Of a DNA stretch of 64,000 bases, positions 8,300 to 17,279 are shown one piece after another. The position numbers and the translations under genes were made by a program. The notes under the pieces are model-generated. The model worked only from the letters and a program-made list of their open reading frames with translations, searched no databases and had not been told where the DNA came from. Every line of letters starts with the position of its first letter. Positions within the stretch are counted from its first letter, which is position 1. The DNA is from Myxococcales bacterium (GTDB taxonomy: Bacteria; Myxococcota_A; Polyangia; Nannocystales; Nannocystaceae), in the NCBI GenBank assembly GCA_020633295.1, contig JACKDW010000007.1:124001-188000 (forward strand). The letters run 5' to 3'.

Positions 8300-10075
8300 T
8301 CAGCGCCGCCCCGTCCGCCAAACTCGCTCGAGGTGGAGCTGGATGCGCACGCGCCCGCGGAAGTGGTTGCGCGCGGGCGTGAATACGCACCCAACGCGAT
8401 CGCCGATCCGCAGCTGCGGCCCTGTGTAGTCGAACGCGATGGCCTCGTGGTGGACATCGCCGCCCTGGCGCAGCAGCACGGACAGGTGGCGCCCGCGGAG
8501 CATCCGCTCACGCATCACCTCGGCCTCTTCACAGACGAAGCGCGGCGCCGGGAACTCGATGCCGAACGGCGCGAGGCGCTCGATCGCGTCCATGAAGTCG
8601 GGATGGATGTCGCGCAGCTCGAGCACGCCGTCGTGGACCTCGCCCGACGCCCCCGCCGCGCCACCAGCCGCAGTGAGCTGCGCGGCGACGGCCTGGTCAA
8701 AGGCCTCGACGAGCTCCGGCACACGCTCGAGCTCGAGGGTGACCCCGGCCGCGGCGCGATGTCCCCCGTACCGGCCGACCATCCCAGCGCAGGCCTCGAG
8801 CGCCGCGCGTACGTCGATGGAGCCGTAGCTCCGAGCTGATCCGCGCGCCTCGCCACGCTCCCGATCCAGCGCGAGCACCAGCGCGGGTCGGCGGTAGCGC
8901 TCGACGATGCCGTTCGCCGCGATCCCGACGATGCCGTGCAGCCACCCGTCGTGACCCACCACGATGCCGCTGCGCCCCTCGGTTCGAGGATCAGCTTGGA
9001 GCAGCGCCATGGCCTCGGCGACGGTCGCCTCCTGGAGCGAGCGACGGCGCGAGTTACAGGCCTCGACGCGGGTCGCCATGGCGCGCGCCTCGGCGTTCGT
9101 GCGCGCGCGCAGCAGCTGCAGCGACGGCTCCGCCGGGCCGAGCCGCCCGGGCGCGTTGATCCGCGGGCCGAGCTTGAAACCGAGATGCCCCTCATCAAGG
9201 GGCTCATCACGCCCGATCCCGGCCGCGTCGAGCAGCGCGCGCACGCCCGGTCGGAGTCGATGCTCGAGCATGCGCAGGCCGTGCCGGACCAGGATCCGGT
9301 TCTCGTCCACGAGCGGGACCATGTCGCAGACGGTGCCGAGCGCGACGAGGTCGAGCCACCCGCGGGGATCGGGCAGCTTCGCGTTGGCGCACTCCCGGGC
9401 GATCGCGGTGCGCAGCGCCGCGCACAAGTAGAACGCCACACCGGCGCTGCACAGCCCCTTGAACGGGAAGCCGCAGCCGCGCTGATGGGGGTTGAGCAGC
9501 GCGTCCGTCGGCGGCATCTCGCTCGGGACCTGGTGGTGATCGATGACCGCCGAGAGCATCCCCTTCGCGCGCAGCCACGAGAGCGCCTCGTGGTCCGACG
9601 TGCCGCAGTCGCCGAGCAGCACGAGCTGGACGCCGGACTCGTGGAAGGCCGTCGCGGCCTCGCGCGTGAAGCCGTAGCCGCTGTCCCGAGAGGCGACGCG
9701 GGCCACCACCTCGATCCCCAGGGCCTCGAGGAAGGTCGTCAGGATCGTCGCGGTCGTGACGCCGTCGACGTCGTAGTCGCCGAACACGCCGACGCGCCAA
9801 CCTCCGCGCCAGGCTGAGAGCAGCAGGTCGCGCGCCGCCTCAAAGCCCGCCATCTCAACGGGCACGCTCAAGTCGGCGAGGCGCGGCTCGAGGAACCGCT
9901 TTTGCCGCTCGAGCTCCACCACACCGCGTCCGAACAGCAGACGGATGAGCAGCGGATCAACCGCGAGCGCGCGAGCGCGCGACGCGATATCGGCCTCCCC
10001 TGCGCTCGTCCGTAGCTGCAAGTGTGGTCGTGGCGTCGTGGACGAATCCTCGACGTGCTGGAGCGCCCCATCCAT
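8300..10075 (-). CDS. recJ: Single-stranded-DNA-specific exonuclease RecJ
   Basis: RecJ is a 5'-3' exonuclease on single-stranded DNA, used in recombination and mismatch repair. The 591-residue product contains the DHH-family motifs VFGDYDVDGVTTATI, LLGDCGTSDHEAL and AVIDHHQVP, then the DHHA1 part with RYGGHRAAAGVTLE and the C-terminal OB-like domain. One motif-II position reads DCGTSDHEA, where many RecJ proteins have DCGIS/D-x-x-E, so the metal ligands are preserved. It lies 132 bp downstream of secF in the same direction, as in many proteobacteria, but a strong hairpin separates the two. Confidence 0.97.
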   Translation of the reverse strand: MDGALQHVEDSSTTPRPHLQLRTSAGEADIASRARALAVDPLLIRLLFGRGVVELERQKRFLEPRLADLSVPVEMAGFEAARDLLLSAWRGGWRVGVFGDYDVDGVTTATILTTFLEALGIEVVARVASRDSGYGFTREAATAFHESGVQLVLLGDCGTSDHEALSWLRAKGMLSAVIDHHQVPSEMPPTDALLNPHQRGCGFPFKGLCSAGVAFYLCAALRTAIARECANAKLPDPRGWLDLVALGTVCDMVPLVDENRILVRHGLRMLEHRLRPGVRALLDAAGIGRDEPLDEGHLGFKLGPRINAPGRLGPAEPSLQLLRARTNAEARAMATRVEACNSRRRSLQEATVAEAMALLQADPRTEGRSGIVVGHDGWLHGIVGIAANGIVERYRRPALVLALDRERGEARGSARSYGSIDVRAALEACAGMVGRYGGHRAAAGVTLELERVPELVEAFDQAVAAQLTAAGGAAGASGEVHDGVLELRDIHPDFMDAIERLAPFGIEFPAPRFVCEEAEVMRERMLRGRHLSVLLRQGGDVHHEAIAFDYTGPQLRIGDRVGCVFTPARNHFRGRVRIQLHLERVWRTGRR

Positions 10076-10157
10076 GGGTACGGACAGTGTGACGGGAACG
10101 CGCGTGCGTGTACAACGGAATTTCTCGATTCCGCGCGGCCCTACCGCCGAGAAAGCG

Positions 10158-10184
10158 ACGACGCCGCCCAGCGGGCGGCGTCGT
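10158..10184 (-). terminator. Terminator hairpin after secDF
   Basis: A perfect 12-bp inverted repeat, ACGACGCCGCCC / GGGCGGCGTCGT, with a 3-nt loop (10170-10172). On the minus strand it is followed by CGCTTTCTC, a weak U-tract. It sits directly downstream of the secF stop and probably ends the queA-secF transcript before recJ, at least in part. Confidence 0.7.
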
Positions 10185-10207
10185 GGTGTCGAGAGCTCGA
10201 CGGAGGA

Positions 10208-11830
10208 CTACTCCTCCGATCGACGCCGGCGCCGGCGGCTCCGCTTGCGCTCTCCCTCGCTCTTGATCGACATCGCCGCCTTCTTCGCCGCGATCTCGGG
10301 ATCGAGGAGGTCCGCCGGATCGAGGTCCGACATCGGCGCCCGCTTCGGCTCCACCGGCTCATCGGAGTCGTCATCCGGCTCCGGCTCCGGCTCCTCGACC
10401 TCGCTCACGCCCGCGGATCCGTCGGCCTGCGGCGCGGGGCGCTGACGGCGACGACGACGGGCGCGCTTCTTGCCGCCGCTGGGCTCGGACTCACCTTCGC
10501 CCTCGTCGTCAGCCCCCGTCGGAGCCTCGCCGTAGTCCATCTCGCCGTCGCGCGGTTTGCCCGAGAGCAGCGTGCCCGTGCCCTCGCGCTCCTCGATGCC
10601 CTTGAGGTGGCCCTGACCGCCGTAGAAGCGGCGGTTGACCCACAGGAAGACCGGCGAGGCGATGAACAGCGAGGAGTAGGTGCCGACGATGACGCCGATG
10701 AACAGCGCGAACGCGAAGTCCTTGATCGGGCCGCTGCCGAGCACCCAGATCGAGAGGACCACCAGCATGGTGGTGCCCGACGTGAGGATGGTGCGGCTGA
10801 GCGTCTCGTTCAGCGCGATGTTCGTGGTCTCGTCGATCGCGGTCTCGCGGCTCAGCGCGACGCGCTCACGCACGCGGTCGAACACGACGATGGTGTCGTT
10901 GATCGAGTAGCCGACGACCGTCAGCAGCGCGGCGATGGTCTGGAGCGTGAACTCCTTGCCGCTCAGCGCGAAGGCGCCGAGCACCAGGACCGCGTCGTGG
11001 ATCAGCGCGACGATGCCGCCCGGCGCGAACCGGAGGTCGAAGCGGATCATGACGTAGAAGAAGATGAAGCCGATGGCGTACAGCAGCGACTTCGCGCCGT
11101 CCTGCTTGAGCGTCTCGCCGACCTTGGCGCCCACGGTCTCCGACGAGACGATGTGGTCGACCGTGTTCGCGCCGTAGGCCGCGTTGATCTGCTCGGTCAG
11201 GCGGGCGCCGACGCCGATCAGGCTGATCTCGATCGGGAACTCGCCCTCCTTGCCGATGCCGTTGTCGGCCTGGCCCTCACAGCCCGCCTGCAGCAGCAGC
11301 TTCTCGAGCTCCGTGAGGATCGGCTGGCTGTCGAACTTGAGGAAGATCTTGCTGCCGCCCTCGGGGAAGGAGTCCTCGATGAGCTTCGCCTTCGGGTAGG
11401 TCTTGATCGCCTCGAGGCACTTCTCGTACTTCGGGAGGTCGATCGTCGTGACCTCCTTGAGGCGCGCGAGCACCTGATTGTCGGCGTCCGGGACCGAGAC
11501 CGCCGAGGCGCCCTCGTAGCCGCTCTTCTCCAGGACGTCGCGGACCTCCTGGACGCCGACCTGAGAGCCCTCGGACATCGCCAGGCGCACGCTCGTGCCG
11601 CCCTGGAAGTCGATGCCGAAGTTGAGGATCGAGCCCGTCTGGACCTGATTGAACACCATCATCCCGATCGACAGGAGGACGGCGAGCACGGAGAAGAAGA
11701 TGAAGGTGCGGGCGTTCTTGACGAACTGAATGTTCGTGCCCGCGGGCACCAGTTCGAAGAAGCGCTGCGTCGGCTTCGCGTCCGGATCCGGCTTGGCGGT
11801 CTCGGTGTCAGGCTTGTTGTCGTCAGCCAT
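10208..11830 (-). CDS. secF: Protein translocase subunit SecF with long charged tail
   Basis: SecF works with SecD to pull exported proteins through SecYEG using the proton gradient. The 540-residue protein has TM1 (FIFFSVLAVLLSIGMMVFNQ), the FGIDFQGGTSV motif, a large periplasmic domain, and the five C-terminal helices with GYSINDTIVVFDRVRE. The core ends near residue 400 (FIASPVFLWVNRRFYGG). About 140 extra residues follow: an acidic stretch, an Arg-rich patch (KKRARRRRRQR), another acidic stretch and a second Arg patch at the C-terminus (RKRSRRRRRR). E. coli SecF (323 residues) has no such tail. It starts 42 bp after secD. Confidence 0.97.
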   Translation of the reverse strand: MADDNKPDTETAKPDPDAKPTQRFFELVPAGTNIQFVKNARTFIFFSVLAVLLSIGMMVFNQVQTGSILNFGIDFQGGTSVRLAMSEGSQVGVQEVRDVLEKSGYEGASAVSVPDADNQVLARLKEVTTIDLPKYEKCLEAIKTYPKAKLIEDSFPEGGSKIFLKFDSQPILTELEKLLLQAGCEGQADNGIGKEGEFPIEISLIGVGARLTEQINAAYGANTVDHIVSSETVGAKVGETLKQDGAKSLLYAIGFIFFYVMIRFDLRFAPGGIVALIHDAVLVLGAFALSGKEFTLQTIAALLTVVGYSINDTIVVFDRVRERVALSRETAIDETTNIALNETLSRTILTSGTTMLVVLSIWVLGSGPIKDFAFALFIGVIVGTYSSLFIASPVFLWVNRRFYGGQGHLKGIEEREGTGTLLSGKPRDGEMDYGEAPTGADDEGEGESEPSGGKKRARRRRRQRPAPQADGSAGVSEVEEPEPEPDDDSDEPVEPKRAPMSDLDPADLLDPEIAAKKAAMSIKSEGERKRSRRRRRRSEE

Positions 11831-11872
11831 CGCGTCGGTACTTTCTGGCGAGCGTTCGATGCGGTCGATCGA

Positions 11873-14017
11873 CTAGATCGACACGCGGTCGAAGCCCCGG
11901 CGGTTGGCCTGGAAGTCGAAGAACAGGCGCGTGCAGAACACGGCGGTGAAGATGGAGGTCGTGATGCCGATCAGCAGGGTGATCGCGAATCCGCGGATCG
12001 GCCCGGAGCCGAACTGCCAGAGCACGATGCCGGCGATCGCGGTGGTCAGCTGCGAGTCGAGGATGGTCGTGAACGCGCGGTCGTAGCCGGCCTCGATGGC
12101 CGCGCGCGCCGTGTACCCCTCGCGGATGAACTCGCGGACACGTTCGAAGATGATGACGTTGGCGTCGACCGCCATGCCGATGGTCAGCACGAGGCCGGCG
12201 ATGCCGGGCAGCGTCAACGTCGCCTGGAAGAACGCCATCGCGGCCATGACCAGGAGCACGTTGAGGATCAGCGCGAACACGGCGACGAGGCCGGCGCGGC
12301 GGTAGTAGATGGCCGTGAACGAGACGACCAGCGCGAGACCGACGACCAGCGCCCAGAACCCGCGCCGCACCGAGTCCGCGCCGAGGTCGGCGCCGACGCG
12401 GATCTCGAACTCCTTGACCAGGCGCGCCGGCAGCGAGCCGCTCTTGAGCACCTTGACCAGATCGTTGGCGGCCTCGCGCACGGTCATGCCGGGCGTCTCG
12501 CCCATGGTGATGCGCACGCGCCCGCCGGGGATCCGGCTGTTGAAGATCGGGTCGGAGCTGACACGATCGTCGAGCATGATGGCCATCTTGCGGCCGACGT
12601 TGTCGCCCGACATCTTCTCGAACGCGTCGGCGCCGATGCGGTCGAGGTTGAGGCTGACGCCCGGGACGCCCGTCTGCGGATCGGGCTCGACGTTGGCGTT
12701 GAGGATGCGCTCACCCGTGACCTCGGCGCGCGTCTTGACGACGTACGTGCGCCAGATCTGCTCGGGCTCGCCGTCCTTGCGCAGCTGCATGGGCATGGTC
12801 CCGTAGGCGACCATGTGCGACGGCGGCAGGCGCCACTCGGCCGGGAGGTTGTTGAAGAAGCGCTCGAGCGTCTCGCGGTCCTTGGCGTAGAAGCCGAAGG
12901 GCGACTTGACGGTGACGCCGTCCTCGTGGCCGTAGTCGCGCTCCTTGGCGACCGTGATGCCCATGCCCTGACGGACGAGGTTCGCGTCGTAGATCGACTT
13001 GAGATAGATGGCGTCCTTGCCGGGGAGCTTGAACTCGTCGTCGACCATGCGCATCTCGAGCACGGCGGCGCGCTCGATGAGCTTGAGCAGCCGGCGGAAG
13101 CCGCTCGACTCCTCGAGCGCCTTGTCGCGGGCGGCCTGCGACAGCGAGACGGTGACGGTGTCGGGGCTCTCGACGACGCCGGCCTCGGGCGGCTCGATCT
13201 CGAGCTCGAGCTTGATCTCGTCGTGGTTGATGAACTGACCGGCCTCGAGGGTCTTGAGCGACCCGCCGAGGGTCTGGGCCAGGAACTCGCGCATGTTCTT
13301 GCCCGGGACGGTGATGCGGAAGGCCTCGGAGCGCAGCGGCACCTCGGCGATCGTCACCTGCTCGGCGCCGGACTTGCGCAGCAGCGTCTCGAGCGCGAGC
13401 GCGGCGTCCTGGCGCGAGGTCGTGATGGCGGTGGCCTCGTTGTCGAGGCCCGGCAGCTCGATCACGACTTGGTTGTTCTTCGGGTAGATGCTGGGCTCGG
13501 CGATGCCCATGGCGTCGATGCGGTTCGTGACCGTGTTGATCGCCTGCGAGACCGACTCTTTCTTGGCCTCGGCGATCTTCTCATCGCGCATCTTGAAGAC
13601 GATCGTGGTGTCCGTCTCCTCGTCGGTCTTGCGCTCGAACTCGGCGAACGCGACCCCGAGGACGTCGTCGGTGGCCGTCTTCTTGTCCTCGACGCTCTTG
13701 AACGTGATCTGGATGCGGTCCTTGCCCTCGCGCAGCGAGGTGACCAGGACGTTCTTCTTGTCCTTGAACTGCCCCTCGAGCTCCGAGGCGACCTGGTCGA
13801 TCTTGTTCTCGAGCGCCTCGTCGACGGCGACGGAGTACTCGAGGTGCAGACCGCCCTGGAGGTCGAGCCCGAGCGTGAACTGGTTGGTGAAGTTGCTCGT
13901 GATCCAGGTCGGCAGGTCGAACTTGGCGATCGACGCGACCGAGGGGAGCACGGCGAGCGTGCTGATGACGATCAGCGCCGCGAGCAGGAGTGCCTTGAGT
14001 CGGAGAAAGCGCTTCAT
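11873..14017 (-). CDS. secD: Protein translocase subunit SecD
   Basis: SecD, 714 residues, is an inner-membrane protein with a large periplasmic part that assists post-translational export. It begins MKRFLRLKALLLAALIVIST (TM1), then FTLGLDLQGGLHLEYSV, the conserved D1 motif. The P1 domain is large. The C-terminal part has the second conserved set GVSLNLDRIGADAFEKM and helices ending in LTIGMAVDANVIIFERVREF and FAITLLIGITTSIFTAVF. It is followed by secF (42 bp) and directly preceded by yajC (1 bp gap), the standard yajC-secD-secF order. Confidence 0.98.
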   Translation of the reverse strand: MKRFLRLKALLLAALIVISTLAVLPSVASIAKFDLPTWITSNFTNQFTLGLDLQGGLHLEYSVAVDEALENKIDQVASELEGQFKDKKNVLVTSLREGKDRIQITFKSVEDKKTATDDVLGVAFAEFERKTDEETDTTIVFKMRDEKIAEAKKESVSQAINTVTNRIDAMGIAEPSIYPKNNQVVIELPGLDNEATAITTSRQDAALALETLLRKSGAEQVTIAEVPLRSEAFRITVPGKNMREFLAQTLGGSLKTLEAGQFINHDEIKLELEIEPPEAGVVESPDTVTVSLSQAARDKALEESSGFRRLLKLIERAAVLEMRMVDDEFKLPGKDAIYLKSIYDANLVRQGMGITVAKERDYGHEDGVTVKSPFGFYAKDRETLERFFNNLPAEWRLPPSHMVAYGTMPMQLRKDGEPEQIWRTYVVKTRAEVTGERILNANVEPDPQTGVPGVSLNLDRIGADAFEKMSGDNVGRKMAIMLDDRVSSDPIFNSRIPGGRVRITMGETPGMTVREAANDLVKVLKSGSLPARLVKEFEIRVGADLGADSVRRGFWALVVGLALVVSFTAIYYRRAGLVAVFALILNVLLVMAAMAFFQATLTLPGIAGLVLTIGMAVDANVIIFERVREFIREGYTARAAIEAGYDRAFTTILDSQLTTAIAGIVLWQFGSGPIRGFAITLLIGITTSIFTAVFCTRLFFDFQANRRGFDRVSI

Positions 14018-14018
14018 C

Positions 14019-14441
14019 TCAGCTGGCCCTGGCGTTCGCCTTCTTGCCCTTGTCGTCGTCGGACTTGGCGTCCGACTTCTTCGTGTCGGACTTCCCGTCG
14101 GTCTTGCCGTCGGACTTCTTCGCGTCCGCGCCGCCGTGGATGTCGACGATCTTCTCCTTGATCACCTTGACCCTGGTGCGCTCGGCGATCTCGACGAGCG
14201 CGAGGCCGGCGCCGGCGTCAGGGTTGGTGACGCGCCCGATGATGCCGCCCTCGAGGACCACCGTGTCGCCCTTCTTGACCGCGTCGACGCGCGCGCGTCG
14301 CTGCTTGTCTTGACGCTGCTGCGGCAGGATCACGATGAAGTAGAACACCGCGAACATCAGGATGAGCGGGATGAGACCGCCCAGCGGTGAGGCTGCCGCT
14401 TCGGCCAGGAGGACGGGGGTCGATAGGTTGAACATGGGCAC
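14019..14441 (-). CDS. yajC: Preprotein translocase subunit YajC
   Basis: YajC is the small membrane partner of SecDF. The 140-residue protein has a single helix (GLIPLILMFAVFYFIVILPQ) followed by the family's QQRQDKQRRARVDAVKKGD and GIIGRVTNPDAG segments. The C-terminal 40 residues are a Lys/Asp/Ser-rich low-complexity tail not found in E. coli YajC. The start is GTG at 14441 or ATG at 14435. The stop is one base from the secD start, indicating coupling. Confidence 0.95.
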   Translation of the reverse strand: MPMFNLSTPVLLAEAAASPLGGLIPLILMFAVFYFIVILPQQRQDKQRRARVDAVKKGDTVVLEGGIIGRVTNPDAGAGLALVEIAERTRVKVIKEKIVDIHGGADAKKSDGKTDGKSDTKKSDAKSDDDKGKKANARAS

Positions 14442-14738
14442 CGGAGACCGTCAGTTCCTGGGAGTATCCTTCGCGCGTCGTCCCAATCTGACGGCCGTTG
14501 TGACAGAAGTTCTGGGTTGGCGGGCTCGCGTGCCGAAGGATGCTGCGCGGCGATGGTCGGGCTCGCCGCGCGATCGCGCTGCGACGTAGAAGTGCGAAGA
14601 AGACGTGCGAAGAAGAAGTGCGAAGAAGAAGTTCGCGAAGACGTGGGCCAAGACCCTCCGTAGCCGCGCCGAAAACCACGAGATCCATAGAGGAGTCGTG
14701 GCGAGTGCGCCGCTAGGTAGCAGGGCGTCAACGGGCGG
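14442..14738. other. Intergenic region between tgt and yajC with short tandem repeats
   Basis: No gene is supported here. The stretch at 14590-14644 is made of 12-15 bp degenerate repeats around TGCGAAGAAG. The region probably carries the leader or an internal promoter for yajC-secDF, but I see no clear promoter elements. Confidence 0.5.
14590..14644 (+). repeat. Short tandem repeats (TGCGAAGAAG type)
   Basis: Units AGTGCGAAGAAG, ACGTGCGAAGAAG, AAGTGCGAAGAAG and a diverged AAGTTCGCGAAGACG follow each other between tgt and yajC. The tract is purine-rich on the plus strand. No coding role is likely. Confidence 0.7.
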
Positions 14739-15977
14739 TCAAGAGCCCTCCACGGGACCTGTCGGCGGGTAATGCTGCGATATTACTTGTGAAAGTTCAC
14801 GCGATCGAGGTCCAAAGCGAGCTTCGCGCAAGGCGTGACGCAGGGTAGCGACCCACTGGTGGAAGAAGAACAGGTTGTGAATGGTCGCGAGCCGGCCGTA
14901 GAGCGGGTCTTTGCTCTCGTGCAGGTGCCGAAGGTAGGCGCGGCTGAACTGGGCGCAGGTCCGGCAGACGCAGCGCTCGTCGAGCGGGCTGGCGTCGTCG
15001 CGGTACCGCGACTGACGGATGTTCATACGCCCTTGCCAGGTGAACAGCTGACCATTGCGCGCGTGCCGCGTCGGCATCACGCAGTCGAACATGTCGACGC
15101 CCGCGCTGACGGCGGCGAGCAAGTCGGCGGGCGTGCCGATGCCCATGACGTAGCGCGGGCGCTCCGGCGGCATGATCGGGGCGATCGCCGCCATCGTGGC
15201 GTGCATCTCGGGGATGGGCTCGCCCACGCTGAGGCCGCCGAGCGCGAGGCCGTCGAAGTCAAATTCGCGCAGCGCAGCGACGTGCTCGCGCCGCAGCTCG
15301 AGATCCGTGCCGCCCTGCACGATTCCGAAGCACAGCTGGCCGGGGGCCAGGATGTCGCGCCGGAGGTCCGACGCGATCCGGGCCCAGCGCGTGCTGCGGT
15401 CCATGGCGTCGCGGATCTGCGCGCGGGACGCATCACCCGGCGGGCAGTGGTCGAGGACCATGCAGATGTCGGATCCGAGCCCGGCCTGGACCTCGAGCAC
15501 GGAGCGCGGCGTCATGCGATGGGCCGAGCCATCAAAATGCGTGCGGTAGTCGACGCCGTCGTTGTCGATCTTCTGCAGGCCGCGGAGGCTGAAGACCTGG
15601 AATCCGCCGCTGTCGGTCAGGATCGCGCGCGGCCAGGCGATGAACTCGTGCAGCCCGCCAAAGCCCGCCACCCGCTCGGCGCCGGGACGGTGCGAGAGGT
15701 GGTAGGCGTTGCCGAGGATGATCTGCGAGCCGACCTCGACAAGGTCCCGCGGCTCGAGACCCTTGACGGCGCCATAGGTCCCGACCGGCATGAAGCACGG
15801 CGTGTCGATGGGCCCATGACGCGTCCAAAGCCGCCCCGCGCGGGCCGGCCCGCCGGTCTCGTCCCGGGCGATCGTCTCAAACGTCCCGGCTGGCAGCCAT
15901 TCGTTGCGATCGCGGCACATCACCTCCTGCTCGCAGGTGAGTCCAGCGCGGGGATCAATGCGTTCGAAATTGCTCAT
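14739..15977 (-). CDS. tgt: tRNA-guanine transglycosylase
   Basis: Tgt exchanges guanine 34 of tRNAs with GUN anticodons for preQ1 in queuosine synthesis. The protein shows TDSGGFQVFSL, DICMVLDHCPPGD, FGIVQGGTDLELRREHV, GLALGGLSVGEP, YVMGIGTPADLL and the zinc site CVCRTCAQFSRAYLRHL. I start it at ATG 15977 (MSNFERIDPRAGL), giving 412 residues. The frame stays open to 16130, but the extra 51 residues are Arg/Ala-rich, unlike the family, and would nearly reach queA. It follows queA, the previous enzyme-coding gene of the pathway, by about 45 bp. Confidence 0.95.
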   Translation of the reverse strand: MSNFERIDPRAGLTCEQEVMCRDRNEWLPAGTFETIARDETGGPARAGRLWTRHGPIDTPCFMPVGTYGAVKGLEPRDLVEVGSQIILGNAYHLSHRPGAERVAGFGGLHEFIAWPRAILTDSGGFQVFSLRGLQKIDNDGVDYRTHFDGSAHRMTPRSVLEVQAGLGSDICMVLDHCPPGDASRAQIRDAMDRSTRWARIASDLRRDILAPGQLCFGIVQGGTDLELRREHVAALREFDFDGLALGGLSVGEPIPEMHATMAAIAPIMPPERPRYVMGIGTPADLLAAVSAGVDMFDCVMPTRHARNGQLFTWQGRMNIRQSRYRDDASPLDERCVCRTCAQFSRAYLRHLHESKDPLYGRLATIHNLFFFHQWVATLRHALREARFGPRSRELSQVISQHYPPTGPVEGS

Positions 15978-16020
15978 GGGCGGCGAGAGACGGGAGCGTG
16001 CCCGCGCACGCCGGGTTCGG

Positions 16021-17079
16021 TCAACGGCCGGACGCGCGGTCCACGACCATGCAGTCGCCGTAGCTGTAGAAGCGATAGCCGGCGGCGACGGCGAGGCGAT
16101 AGGCGTCCAGCACCCGCTCACGCCCGCCAAGGCTGCACACGAGCATGAGCAGCGAGCTGCGTGGGAGGTGGAAGTTGGTCACGAGGATGTCGACCACGCG
16201 CCAGGCGTGACGCGGCGTGATAACGCGATCGACGCTGCCGCTGTAGGGGCGGATCTCGCCGAAGTCGGCCGCGATCGCCTCGAGCGTGCGGGTCGCGGTG
16301 GTGCCGACGGCGACGATCGGCCGGCCGGCCCGCTGGGCGGCGCGGATGCGCTCGGCGGTGGACTCGGTGAGCTGGACGCGCTCGGCGCCAACGCGATGCT
16401 GCTCGACATCCTCGACGTCCATGGGCAAGAAGGTGCCCGGTCCCACGTGCAGCGTGAGCGGCGCGACATCGAGGCGCGCGAGGACCTCGGGCTCCCAGTG
16501 CAGACCGGCGGTCGGCGCGGCGACCGAGCCGCTGTGGCCGGCATAAACGGTCTGATAGCGCTGCCGATCGCTGGCTGCGGGACCATCGGGGCGCTGGATG
16601 TACGGCGGCAAGGGGACCTCGCCGGCGCCCTCGAGGGTCTCGAGGAGGTCGCCGCGCAGGATGGTGAACACGCGCGCGCGCGGATCGGCGCCGTTTGGCG
16701 GGCTGCCCTCGTAGCGCAGCACGAGCCCGGAGAGCTCGAGGAGGTCGCCGGGGCCCAGCCGACGCGCTCCGCGGACCCAGGCGGAGATCCTCGCGCCCGG
16801 CGGGTAGGCACCGGGGGCGCACACGAGCAGCTCAAACCGTCGACCGCGCGCCCGCCCCTCGGTGCACCGCGCGTAGACGCGCGCCGGGACGACGCCGGAG
16901 TCGTTGACGACGACCAGCGCGTGATTGGGCAGCACGCCGGGCAGCTCGCGGGCGACGTGGTGCGCGGGCGCGGCGTCGCCGAGCACGACGAGCATCCGCG
17001 CGTCCCCGCGGCGCTGCGCAGGCGCCTGGGCGATCTGCTCGACGGGGAGCGTGAAGTCGAAGTCGTCGGGACGGATCAC
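16021..17079 (-). CDS. queA: S-adenosylmethionine:tRNA ribosyltransferase-isomerase QueA
   Basis: QueA transfers the ribose moiety of SAM to preQ1 in tRNA to form epoxyqueuosine. The protein contains FDFTLPVEQIAQAPAQRR at the N-terminus (family: F-x-LP-x-x-LIA), then VVVNDSGVVPARVYAR, YQTVYAGHSGSVAAPTAGLH, LHVGPGTFLPMDVEDVEQH and TNFHLPRSSLLMLVCSLGG. GTG at 17079 gives 352 residues and places the start where the family begins. The frame extends to an ATG at 17154, which would add 25 unusual residues. It heads the queA-tgt-yajC-secD-secF order and is divergent from the next secreted-protein gene. Confidence 0.95.
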   Translation of the reverse strand: MIRPDDFDFTLPVEQIAQAPAQRRGDARMLVVLGDAAPAHHVARELPGVLPNHALVVVNDSGVVPARVYARCTEGRARGRRFELLVCAPGAYPPGARISAWVRGARRLGPGDLLELSGLVLRYEGSPPNGADPRARVFTILRGDLLETLEGAGEVPLPPYIQRPDGPAASDRQRYQTVYAGHSGSVAAPTAGLHWEPEVLARLDVAPLTLHVGPGTFLPMDVEDVEQHRVGAERVQLTESTAERIRAAQRAGRPIVAVGTTATRTLEAIAADFGEIRPYSGSVDRVITPRHAWRVVDILVTNFHLPRSSLLMLVCSLGGRERVLDAYRLAVAAGYRFYSYGDCMVVDRASGR

Positions 17080-17279
17080 GGTGGAGGGATGGGCGAGACC
17101 GCGACGATCGAGCTCGCCGCCGTGACAACCCGCGGAGCGGACCCGCGGATACAAGCCGCACGATGGAACGCAACCAACTGGGGCGAAGAAATCGGGAATC
17201 CCCGCGGCCTCGCGGCTATTGCAGATGTCGACCGTGGAGACAAGTCGGGCGTACCGTGCCGACTCGCGACCCGGGTGTC

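Noticed and set aside
10022..14161. A 1379-residue open frame on the plus strand
   Set aside because: It is antisense to secF and secD, which have complete family motifs. Its Arg/Asp/Leu/Val/His-rich composition is what high-GC antisense frames give.
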